A DNA stretch of 15,522 bases from SLRI01 sp964576715 (GTDB lineage: Bacteria; Pseudomonadota; Alphaproteobacteria; Geminicoccales; Geminicoccaceae): contig CAZNWE010000089.1 in the NCBI GenBank assembly GCA_964576715.1, forward strand, positions 1-15,522. Reading direction: 5' to 3'. The notes beneath the pieces are model-generated. The model did not search any database. It saw only the letters and a list, made by a program, of their open reading frames with translations, and was not told where the DNA came from. Shown piece by piece: positions 1-6,085 of the stretch (the stretch's first letter is position 1; each line of letters starts with the position of its first letter). A program made the translations under genes and the position numbers.

Positions 1-454
1 GAATTTGTTTTTTTGAATTCCGAACAAACAGGTCAATGTTTTTCAAGAGAGTTGTAATAGTAACCTTTTGCCACGCAGAGTCTAGTTTTTCTCGAGTTAT
101 TCCTGCAAGAAATTCGATCGATTTACTGTATATGGCTTCAGCTATTTCTTCCATCCAAATGTTCATTAGTCCGGTGAAGGAGATGTCAGATTGAATATCG
201 AATCTCTTAAGGTCATTTGGCTTCAGCCACAAAGCTAATCGCTTATCATCGAGATCCTCTAAGTATGCGATGCGAAGGAGTGCGCTCTTTCCGGAACCTT
301 TGTGGCCAACAAGAATGCGCATTGGAAGCGTTGCTTTAAGATTATCATAAGATTTGTTTTTGAGAAAAAACTCTTTTAAACGCTCTGGGTTCTCTCGTTC
401 CGCATCCTCGATCCCAAATATTCGGACGATGTTTTGATCTGTGAAGTTGACCAT
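1..454 (-). CDS. P-loop ATPase, N-terminal part, truncated by window edge
   Basis: An open frame of 151 codons runs from the ATG at 454 to the left edge without a stop, so only the N-terminus is present. A GAGGG ribosome binding site lies about 8 bases before the ATG. Residues 46-59 (MRILVGHKGSGKSA) contain a clear Walker A motif, GHKGSGKS, at residues 50-57. Around it are charged, helix-rich segments. The layout (short N-terminal extension, then GxKGxGKSALL) resembles the uncharacterised Sll1717-type P-loop ATPases often seen in defence or mobile islands. That family assignment is inference, because Walker B and the C-terminal part lie outside the window. Codon use is strongly AT-rich (AAA, TTT, ATT, TTA), unlike every other gene here, which suggests horizontal acquisition. 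It lies 50 bases downstream of the hicB-like gene on the same strand. Confidence 0.75.
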   Translation of the reverse strand, partial: MVNFTDQNIVRIFGIEDAERENPERLKEFFLKNKSYDNLKATLPMRILVGHKGSGKSALLRIAYLEDLDDKRLALWLKPNDLKRFDIQSDISFTGLMNIWMEEIAEAIYSKSIEFLAGITREKLDSAWQKVTITTLLKNIDLFVRNSKKQI

Positions 455-504
455 TTTTTTATCCCTCTGCAATAGTCGCTTGCCTATCTTTGGGCTTGGG
501 CGCC

Positions 505-756
505 TCAAAGCACATCCTTGCTCGACGCCAGCGCTGCGTAGATGGCGGGGCGGTAGCGAGGTTCTGGGATCGGGTCGCCGTGCTCGCGGGCGCTGGCGAG
601 CCAGGCTTGGATGGCCACCTGGACCTCGCGTGCGGCTGCTTCGGGGGTTTCGCCGAAGGCGGAGCAGAAGCGGAGGTCGGGGATGTCTGCGACCCAGCAG
701 GCGTCCTCGCAGGACCAAGAGAGGTTGATGTGATACCGCGCCGTGGCGCCAGTCAT
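505..756 (-). CDS. HicB-family antitoxin-like protein
   Basis: This 83-residue protein shows the HicB/UPF0150 partial RNase H-like fold pattern: an N-terminal beta strand (YHINLSWSCEDACWVADIPD), then the characteristic segment with GETPEAAAREVQVAIQAWL (residues 35-53), and a short tail with PIPEPRY. HicB proteins neutralise the mRNA interferase HicA. This copy is short and has no C-terminal ribbon-helix-helix or HTH extension, so it probably lacks the autoregulatory DNA-binding part of longer HicB proteins. No HicA (about 60 residues with a G-S-H core) is recognisable on either side. It may therefore be an orphan antitoxin or a HicB-like domain protein of other function. It sits at the boundary between the AT-rich left end and GC-rich DNA. 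The family call is fairly secure; antitoxin function is inferred. Confidence 0.75.
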   Translation of the reverse strand: MTGATARYHINLSWSCEDACWVADIPDLRFCSAFGETPEAAAREVQVAIQAWLASAREHGDPIPEPRYRPAIYAALASSKDVL

Positions 757-1012
757 GGGGCGTGAGTCCAGCTGGATCTACCAATTGCATCGAGCGGTAG
801 AGTAGCATCCTCGGTCGAGTAGCGGAATCCGCGCGGTGGCCGTAGCGTCACTTTTCTTGATCGTTGCAGCACTGTCGTCGTCTGCCCTGCCCTCGTTGAC
901 GCGCTACTCGGCGAAATCACCTGACCCGCCACCATTCTCCCACCCCAAAGGAACGGTGGGGCGTGGGGAGGCGAGCCTCCCCACATCCTTTTTTCCTCTC
1001 CGGCCGCCCAGG
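757..1012. other. Intergenic spacer between hicB-like gene and nicO
   Basis: This 256-base spacer has no gene I can support. A 60-codon minus-strand frame (935-753) overlaps the hicB start by ATGA but shows no HicA signature. The spacer ends in two adjacent hairpin-capable sequences (about 940-961 and 963-984). Confidence 0.5.
963..996 (+). terminator. Strong palindrome with T-run, terminator-like
   Basis: Bases 963-984 form a near-perfect inverted repeat (arms GTGGGGAGGC and GCCTCCCCAC around GA). It is followed on the plus strand by ATCC and six Ts (989-994), which is the layout of an intrinsic terminator read in the plus direction. No plus-strand gene is known to its left, while the nicO gene ends at 1013 on the minus strand. 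On that strand the hairpin is preceded by an A-run and has no U-tract after it. It could act as a 3' stabilising hairpin for nicO, block antisense transcription, or be a dispersed repeat. Confidence 0.4.
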
Positions 1013-1927
1013 TCACCCGCGGATGAGGGGGTGGGCGGGCATGGTCAGGGTGGTGTGGACGAGGGTTGTGCCCATGGCGAGGAGGGCGAGGCCGCCGAGG
1101 AGGGCGATGGTGTCGGCGATGCGGGTGAGGCGGGTTTGGTCGGTGTCGAGGCGGGTAGCGAGGCGGGCGGCCTGGTCGCGGGCGAGGGTGGCGAGGGTGG
1201 CCAGCGCAGCGGTGGTGAGGGCGGTGCCTGCGGACATGGCGAGGACGGCGGCGATGCCGGCGGTTCGGAGGTCGAGGGCGATGGCGAGGACGAGGACGAG
1301 GATGGCGCCGGTGCAGGGGCGGAGGCCGATGGAGAGGATCGAGGCGACGAAGGCCTTGGTGGGTGGCGGGGCGTGGTGGTGGCCGCAGGTGGCGCAGGCT
1401 CGGGCGGGCGTCGGGCGCAGGAGGTTGCGGCCGTGCCGCCAGGCGAGAACGGCGCCGAGGGATGCCACGAGGGCAAAGCTCAGGGTCTCGAGGCGGGTGG
1501 CGAGGTGCTGGCTTTGCCGGGCGGTCTGCTCGAGGGCCATGACGGTGGCGAAGACGGCGGCGATGGCCACGAGGCCCTGCAGGAGGGAGGCGGCGACGGC
1601 GAGGCCGATGCCGCGGGCCAGGGTTTCCTTTTGCGTCGCCAGATAGGTGGTGATGACGATCTTGCCGTGGCCGGGGCCGGCGGCGTGGAAGACGCCGTAG
1701 AGGAAGCCGATCCAGATTAGGGCCGGGGCGGCGACGCTGCCCTCGGCCTGGACGGCGCGCAGCGCGGTGGCCAGGGCCTGGTGCAGCTCGCGCTGCATGG
1801 TGATGATCCAGGCGACCGTCTGGTTCCAGGCGGCGGCGGGCTGGATGGCAGCGGAGGCCAGGGCCCAGAGACTGGCGGCGAGGAGCAGGGCCAGGACGGC
1901 GAGGCCGAGGGGCAGGCGCCGGGCCAT
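1013..1927 (-). CDS. NicO/RcnA-type nickel/cobalt transporter
   Basis: This 304-residue inner-membrane protein is of the NicO family, whose members move Ni2+ or Co2+ (and possibly other divalent metals) across the membrane. It has an N-terminal hydrophobic segment (5-28), then helices near 66-85, 105-130, 148-165, 192-216, 222-246 and 270-290. Family signatures are FHAAGPGHGK at 80-89 and SIGLRPCTGAI at 199-209. A cytosolic or periplasmic loop carries CATCGHHH (178-185), a likely metal-binding cluster. It starts 30 bases after the DUF1007 gene, so the two form an operon. DUF1007 and NicO are repeatedly found together and even fused in proteobacteria, sometimes in zinc-responsive regulons, so the transported metal cannot be read from sequence. 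The ATG at 1927 directly precedes a typical signal-anchor. Confidence 0.88.
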   Translation of the reverse strand: MARRLPLGLAVLALLLAASLWALASAAIQPAAAWNQTVAWIITMQRELHQALATALRAVQAEGSVAAPALIWIGFLYGVFHAAGPGHGKIVITTYLATQKETLARGIGLAVAASLLQGLVAIAAVFATVMALEQTARQSQHLATRLETLSFALVASLGAVLAWRHGRNLLRPTPARACATCGHHHAPPPTKAFVASILSIGLRPCTGAILVLVLAIALDLRTAGIAAVLAMSAGTALTTAALATLATLARDQAARLATRLDTDQTRLTRIADTIALLGGLALLAMGTTLVHTTLTMPAHPLIRG

Positions 1928-1957
1928 CAGCGGGCACGCCTCATCGAGCCCGGCCGC

Positions 1958-2599
1958 TCACCGGCACTCGATGGTGGCGACCTCGGCGAAATGGCGGCCG
2001 AGGCCGTCACCGCCGGACTGGGTCGCATCGAGCGCGAAGGCCCTGGCGATCTGCTCGGGTGTCGGGGTCGGCGGCATCACGAACACCGTGCAGCGCGCCG
2101 CGTCGATACCGTCGACGAGCGGCGAGACGCCTTCGTGGTAGAGCACCTCGATGTAATAGGTGGGGTCGTAGACCGCGAGCGAGATGGCGCCGGCGGCAGG
2201 GTCGGCAGGCTCGACCAGCGGGACCTCGAAGCCGAGCCAGAGGCGTTCGTCCTTGAGCGTGGTCGCGAAGCGGCGGACATCGGCCAGCGCAAGCTCTGAG
2301 CCGGCCTGCTCGAGTGACGTGAAGTAGTCCCATTCGCGCAGGTTCGCGAGATTCTCGGCCGCCACCTGCTCGAGGAAGGCCGAGGGTTCGACGCCGGCGG
2401 TGACGAACTCCTCGGCGATGAAGGCGGTGTAGAACTCGTCGAACAGCCAGCCCAGTTCGACCGCCTCGAGCCTGCCTGCATCATCGAAGATCAGTCGGCT
2501 GTCGAGGTCGATCCAGGCGTGCGGATGGGCCCGGGCGGCGGCAGCCGGCAGGACGAGGGCGGCGGCGAGGGCGAAGCAGCCGAGGCGACGGACGAACAT
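1958..2599 (-). CDS. DUF1007 family periplasmic protein
   Basis: From the ATG at 2599 the product is 213 residues, starting with a Sec signal peptide (MFVRRLGCFALAAALVLPAA then AARA) and followed at once by HPHAWIDLDS, the hallmark of DUF1007. If cleavage occurs after ARA, the mature protein begins His-Pro-His. The remainder is a soluble two-subdomain protein without membrane segments (conserved GWLFDEFY, LxxFxVPL-type strand and YDPTYYIEV segments). I chose 2599 over ATGs at 2626 and 2629 because an AGAGG lies just before it (spacing is short) and because it gives a clean signal peptide. The upstream ATGs would add ten residues with no visible ribosome site. It is the first gene of an operon with the NicO transporter, pointing to periplasmic metal capture or delivery. 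The biochemical role of DUF1007 is unknown to me. Confidence 0.85.
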   Translation of the reverse strand: MFVRRLGCFALAAALVLPAAAARAHPHAWIDLDSRLIFDDAGRLEAVELGWLFDEFYTAFIAEEFVTAGVEPSAFLEQVAAENLANLREWDYFTSLEQAGSELALADVRRFATTLKDERLWLGFEVPLVEPADPAAGAISLAVYDPTYYIEVLYHEGVSPLVDGIDAARCTVFVMPPTPTPEQIARAFALDATQSGGDGLGRHFAEVATIECR

Positions 2600-2884
2600 G
2601 AACCTCTCGGGGTATCTGGCGCTCATCACATACGGGCGCGCACGCGCTCATTCAAGCTCGGGCCGGCAACCTCGGGCCGGCTGGTCGGTCGCGGCGATGG
2701 CCGCAACCCCCGTCATGCCACCCGGCGGCCTTGATCTGCTAACGCCGGCGTGCGCTGCGCTAAAAAAAATTCCGCGATTCTTTCGTTTGTAGCAACCATT
2801 ACAGTCCTGGCAGCGGGCCCACGCCAGAGTTCCTGCATCACAACGCCTTCAAGAACCAAAGTCATCAAGGTAGGGAGTATGGTG
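2600..2884. promoter_or_regulatory. Divergent promoter region
   Basis: This 285-base region separates the minus-strand DUF1007-nicO operon from the plus-strand lipoprotein gene. An AT-rich stretch (about 2761-2795, with eight consecutive As) stands out from the surrounding GC-rich DNA and is the likeliest place for promoters in either direction. On the minus strand TTGCTA, 17 bases, GAATTT could be a weak -35/-10 pair. I see no convincing Zur- or Fur-type palindrome. Confidence 0.35.
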
Positions 2885-4101
2885 ATGCGCGAGGTCAAGC
2901 GGAACGCGGGCTATCTGCTCGTCATGGCGGCGGCCCTTGCCGGGTGTCAGTCGATTATTCCAGGGGACACTGCCGGCGCGGCCGAGCGAACCGCCAGCGC
3001 ACCGTATTCCACCACCGACGAGCTGGTTCTCACCTCCACTGACGACCTGGTGCTCAGCGCCAGCGAGCCGGTTTCCACCATCGACGAGCTGGTGCTCACC
3101 GCCAGCGAGCCGGTTTCCACCNNNNNNNNNNNNNNNNNNNNNNNNNNNNNNNNNNNNNNNNNNNNNNNNNNNNNNNNNNNNNNNNNNNNNNNNNNNNNNN
3201 NNNNNNNNNNNNNNNNNNNNNGCCGGTTTCCACCATCGACGAGCTGGTGCTCACCGCCAGCGAGCCGGTTTCCACCGCGCGGCCGATGTCGACTGCGGTC
3301 ACGGCCGATCCCGGCACGGCAGAGGTGACCGTCGCTGCGGCTCACCAAGCCTCTCTGCCGGCGGCGACCACGATCGACGTCGATGTCGATGCTCGCTATC
3401 TGCTGTGCGGTGGGCGGCGTCTCGATCTGGCGGCAATCCTGCGGCCAATCGCCGACCGCCTGATGTCCCAACAGATCACCTATTCGCAGGTGGATGCCAA
3501 CGAGTGGCGGGACTGCTCCGGGAATTTCCTGCGTCTTTCGAGTTATCTGGCCGAACGGTGTCCCGAGTTGAATGGCCGTCTCGCGGCTACCAAGGGTGTC
3601 CCGGATTTTGTGCCCGGCGGCAACAACTCGGCGCGGCCGGCAACGGCAGTCGCCCGGACGACGCGCGATCTGGCCAAGTGGTATGCGGACAACGGCAGCT
3701 TCATCCCGGTCGCCTACGAGCCGGGCCTCGACGAGCAGGCGGCGCTGGCGAGACACCGCGACCAGATCAGGCCGGGGACCGTCCTCTGGTTCTCGCACAA
3801 GAAGCCCGATCCGAGCGCCGGCACCGCCCCGCTCTTCGCCGGGCTCATCAACCATATGGGCACCGTCATCAGCGTCGAGCGTGACGCGAACGGCGAGCTT
3901 CTCAGCTACAGCATGTATCATGGGCGAAACCAGCGTAAGGTCGCCACCGTCACCACGGACCACTACTGGGATTGGCCAGACAAGTTCACCAGTGGCGGCA
4001 AGCAGTACCCGCCACTAGGCTTCTGGACGCAGTATCTCGTGGGGCTGGCACCGATTGCACCGGCAGAGCAGCCGATCATGCTCTCGAGCTTGGAACGCTG
4101 A
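2885..4101 (+). CDS. Repeat-containing lipoprotein with NlpC/P60-like C-terminal domain (spans assembly gap)
   Basis: The protein starts MREVKRNAGYLLVMAAALAGC, a lipoprotein signal with lipobox LAGC (Cys21). GGGAG seven bases before the ATG at 2885 supports this start; an ATG at 2879 is an alternative. A short linker leads into 14-residue repeats (consensus ASEPVSTIDELVLT, 42-bp units) that begin at 3017 and run into a 100-N gap. After the gap the same repeat resumes in another reading frame, only because the placeholder length is arbitrary. The C-terminal ~250 residues contain WRDCSGN (Cys codon 3514-3516), NHMGTV (His codon 3853-3855) and YHGRN (His 3919-3921). These fit the Cys-His-polar triad order of NlpC/P60 or CHAP papain-like peptidoglycan amidases/peptidases. 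I infer an envelope-anchored cell-wall hydrolase; fold and activity are not proven. True length is unknown. Confidence 0.7.
3017..3276 (+). repeat. Tandem 42-bp (14-residue) repeat array interrupted by gap
   Basis: The coding repeat unit is GCCAGCGAGCCGGTTTCCAC followed by ATCGACGAGCTGGTGCTCACC. Left of the gap there are one degenerate unit (with TSTDDLVLS), one full unit and the start of another; right of it there are more than one full unit. The visible copies are nearly identical at DNA level. A gap made only of perfect units would be 29 + 42n bases, which restores a single open frame across the locus. Confidence 0.9.
3122..3221. other. Assembly gap of 100 Ns
   Basis: Exactly 100 Ns lie within the tandem repeat, a conventional placeholder of unknown true size. 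The flanks are in reading frames two bases apart, so the real length is not 100. Confidence 0.97.
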
Positions 4102-4117
4102 GCTCGGCGTGGCGAGC

Positions 4118-4161
4118 GCCCGCCGGGTGCGATGCCTGGCGGGCTGGCCGCTTCGAGCGGC
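4118..4161 (+). terminator. Paired GC-rich hairpins after the lipoprotein gene
   Basis: Seventeen bases after the stop, GCCCGCCGGG (4118-4127) pairs with CCTGGCGGGC (4135-4144) with one G-U pair and a 7-base loop. A second hairpin follows at once, GCCGCT-TCG-AGCGGC (4147-4161). No U-tract follows, so this may be a weak terminator or a 3' end-stabilising structure. Confidence 0.4.
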
Positions 4162-4487
4162 TCGACCCGCGAAAGCGGATCTCTTTCCCTGTGGCGTCGC
4201 GTGATTGATCGCCGGAAGACACGCATCCCATTGGTCACACTTTCGCCCAGATGTGTTGAACCGCGGCTCTGCGGTGGTTGGCGGACAGCCCGCCGGGTAT
4301 GGGCCTGCAGCGCGGTAAAAGTGCGCGACGCCACGCTCACAACCAAGGCACGGCGGCCGGGCATCGCTCGATCATTGGTCTTCTCACAATCGTCTTCCAA
4401 TGTCAGGCAACAAATCAACTGTGGCGGCACCTTGAAACCCCGAATGTGCGTATAGCGAGAAGCCGCTGTCTTGACCGCAGTGAACTG
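4162..4487. other. Intergenic region without recognisable gene
   Basis: About 330 bases with mixed composition and no frame showing the codon bias of neighbouring genes. The short frames that exist give arginine-rich or low-similarity peptides. GC content falls towards the right end, leading into the putative promoter of the repeat-protein gene. Confidence 0.5.
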
Positions 4488-4519
4488 TTGACAATGTTGT
4501 CCATGAGCTGCATTTTAAT
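4488..4519 (+). promoter_or_regulatory. Putative sigma70-type promoter of the NxGxxN repeat gene
   Basis: A perfect TTGACA (4488-4493) stands in a locally AT-rich stretch. TTTAAT (4514-4519) is 20 bases further on, and a weaker CATTTT sits at 17 bases. The start codon at 4561 lies about 40 bases downstream. Spacing is not ideal, so only the -35 is persuasive. Confidence 0.35.
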
Positions 4520-4560
4520 TAGTGCGAGGCTAAAATTAGTTGATGACGGGGAGAGGAACG

Positions 4561-5109
4561 ATGAAGGAACTCCTTGGCGCGGTATTTGTTGTGTCGATGG
4601 GGTCGGCGGCCATGGCTGATACCAACAGCCAGCGGCTTGGCGATCGCGAGTTGGACAGCGTGGTAGCAGGGGTCTCGGTCGGTGGCATCGCCATCAACCT
4701 GCCGGGCCTCGACCCGAACGGCAATATCGGCATCGGCAACACCGGGAGCGACAATATCGGCTTTTTCAATGATGGCGATGAGAATATCGGGTTGTTCAAC
4801 GGCGGGAATGAAAATATCGGTGGCTTCAACGGGTTGAACCCCATCAATGGCAGCAACGGCCGCGGCAACGAGAACATCGGCTTCTTTAATGGCAGCAATG
4901 CCGGCAGCCAGGGCACCGGCAACGAGAATATCGGTTGGTTCAACGGCAACAACAATACGGCGCCTGGCAATGGCAATGAGAATACAGGCGTGTTCATCGG
5001 CAACTTCCAAACATCGTCGGGCGGCAGCAGCGAGCTGATTGGTGTCGGGCTGGCGAATGGCAACGGCACGATTGCCGACATTGTTGGGGGTGTGGCCGGC
5101 TCTCTCTGA
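4561..5109 (+). CDS. Secreted Asn/Gly-rich protein with NxGxxN (MPTR/Pentapeptide_2-like) repeats
   Basis: This 182-residue protein begins with a Sec signal peptide (MKELLGAVFVVSMGSAAMA, likely cut after residue 19). GGGGAGAGG about six bases before the ATG at 4561 favours this start over the ATG at 4540. Just after the signal comes RLGDRELDSVVAG (residues 25-37), an ELDxVxAG motif that resembles small exported alphaproteobacterial proteins and double-glycine leader ends. Residues 53-149 hold seven imperfect repeats centred on NENIGxFN (NIGFFN, NIGLFN, NIGGFN, NIGWFN). They recall the NxGxGN repeats of mycobacterial PPE-MPTR proteins and the Pentapeptide_2 family, which may form a stacked beta structure. 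There is no Cys and no second membrane segment. Function is unknown; a surface or extracellular role is inferred. It has its own promoter-like sequence and long spacers on both sides, so it is probably monocistronic. Confidence 0.7.
   Translation: MKELLGAVFVVSMGSAAMADTNSQRLGDRELDSVVAGVSVGGIAINLPGLDPNGNIGIGNTGSDNIGFFNDGDENIGLFNGGNENIGGFNGLNPINGSNGRGNENIGFFNGSNAGSQGTGNENIGWFNGNNNTAPGNGNENTGVFIGNFQTSSGGSSELIGVGLANGNGTIADIVGGVAGSL
4717..5007 (+). repeat. Coding NENIGxFN repeat region
   Basis: Seven imperfect copies with core N-(E/D/G)-N-(I/T)-G-x-(F/G)-N are spaced irregularly at 10 to about 22 residues. The nucleotide core AATATCGG recurs, which suggests expansion by duplication followed by drift. 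Confidence 0.75.
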
Positions 5110-5141
5110 TGGCAGCGGGGCAGGCCGATGGCAGCGGGGCA
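5108..5141. repeat. 15-bp direct repeat at the 3' end of the repeat-protein gene
   Basis: GATGGCAGCGGGGCA occurs at 5108-5122 and again at 5127-5141, separated by GGCC. The first copy begins within the stop codon of the upstream gene. It may be a small tandem duplication. Confidence 0.8.
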
Positions 5142-5565
5142 TGATTGTGTCCGAGCCGCCAGCCCGGCTTCGGGCATCTCGTTGATCCGGCGGACGACTT
5201 ACGCGTTGTCCGACAGTCAGCCGAGCGGTTGCCGGCCACCACGATTCTGTTGTGGAGCTGCATTGCGGGGTCGTATTTGGACTTCGATCCCGAAATCCCG
5301 GATTGGCGCTGCGCCGGCAGGCTGCCGAAGAGGTCGTCACGGCCCTCGTGGAGGCACTTTTCGGCATCGCGAAGCGCTTGGCGCGTGGCGGGGCTGATGC
5401 GCCTCGCGAGCGATGCGCAACGCCCGCAGCGTCGAGAATCGTGCCGTGCCAAAGTCATGCGGCGAAGATGACCGGCGGGCTCTGCTCCCTTCGCTTTTTG
5501 CGACCTCTTGTCACGATGGCTCGGCGGTCATATTGAAGTGGGTGTCGGGTTTCAGGGAGGTGGTC
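5142..5565. other. Intergenic region without recognisable gene
   Basis: About 420 bases between the repeat-protein gene and the CBS-domain gene. Frames exist on both strands, but none has a start with a ribosome site plus a recognisable domain. The region may contain decayed coding sequence or a long leader for the CBS gene. Confidence 0.45.
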
Positions 5566-6075
5566 ATGAAGGTTGCCGAGCTCCGGGCGTTCGATCGTGA
5601 CGCGTTGATCACCGTGACCGGTGGGACGAGCGTGCATGAGGCGGTGAAGACGATGGCCGGCAAGGCGATCGGCGCCGTGTTGATCGTCGAGAACGACAAG
5701 GTCGCCGGAATCTTCACCGAGCGCGACCTCATGAACAAGGTGGTCGGCAAGGATCTCGACACGCGCACCACCAAGGTGAACGAGGTGATGACCAGGGGGC
5801 CGAAGACGGTCAAGGTCGACGATGCGGCGATCGACTGCCTCGAGCTGATGGCGGCCGGCGGGTTTCGCCATCTGCCGGTGGTCGATGCCGATGAGCGGCC
5901 GCTCGGCATGGTGAGCCAGCGCGACTTCGTCGCGACCACTCTGCCGCAGGCACTGTCGCTCGCCCGGCAGACGGCGCAGGCCACGGTGGCCAAGCGCTAC
6001 CAGCCGGTAGCGATCGCGGCCAGCGTGCTGGCCTACACCTTCATCATTGTCATGGCGGTGCGGCTGTTCACCTGA
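5566..6075 (+). CDS. Two-CBS-domain protein with C-terminal membrane helix
   Basis: This 169-residue protein has two CBS domains: residues about 14-65 (VTGGTSVHEAVKTM ... GIFTERDL) and 75-122 (VMTRGPKTVKVDDAAIDCLE ... GMVSQRDF). The second closes with FRHLPVVDADERPLGMVS, the usual nucleotide-sensing CBS pattern. A linker rich in Ala/Gln follows, then a hydrophobic helix (about 147-167) ending in RLFT. It therefore looks like a C-tail-anchored protein with the CBS pair in the cytoplasm. CBS pairs bind adenine nucleotides or SAM and regulate partners; the partner is not evident here. AGGGAGG six bases before the ATG at 5566 decides the start, although the frame is open further upstream. The gene converges on the second regA-like gene with a gap of 10 bases. 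Confidence 0.85.
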   Translation: MKVAELRAFDRDALITVTGGTSVHEAVKTMAGKAIGAVLIVENDKVAGIFTERDLMNKVVGKDLDTRTTKVNEVMTRGPKTVKVDDAAIDCLELMAAGGFRHLPVVDADERPLGMVSQRDFVATTLPQALSLARQTAQATVAKRYQPVAIAASVLAYTFIIVMAVRLFT

Positions 6076-6085
6076 CCGCGGGCGA

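Noticed and set aside
753..935. A 60-codon minus-strand frame whose stop overlaps the hicB start, considered as HicA
   Set aside because: It lacks the HicA G-S-H core and typical basic N-terminus and shows no other recognisable domain.
836..1720. Long plus-strand Gly/Asp/Glu-rich frame
   Set aside because: It is antisense to nicO; its low-complexity composition arises from the GC-rich complementary strand.
753..1937. Long minus-strand Pro/Arg-rich frame
   Set aside because: It is an out-of-frame reading over nicO; the nicO frame has clear family motifs and membrane segments.
2713..2898. 61-codon minus-strand frame in the divergent promoter region
   Set aside because: No ribosome site, no domain, and it covers the AT-rich promoter patch.
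3017..3276. 42-bp repeats considered as a CRISPR array
   Set aside because: Units are contiguous and coding, with no unique spacers between them.
2947..3963. Minus-strand frame through the repeat lipoprotein gene
   Set aside because: It runs antisense to a gene with lipobox and catalytic motifs, and is open only because of repeats and base composition.
4042..4062. TGGCAC followed by TTGCA considered as a sigma54 promoter
   Set aside because: The spacing between the -24 and -12 elements is three bases rather than five, and it lies inside a coding region.
4994..5458. Minus-strand frame in the spacer before the CBS gene
   Set aside because: It overlaps the 3' end of the repeat-protein gene, is rich in Arg/Ser/Cys and shows no recognisable domain.
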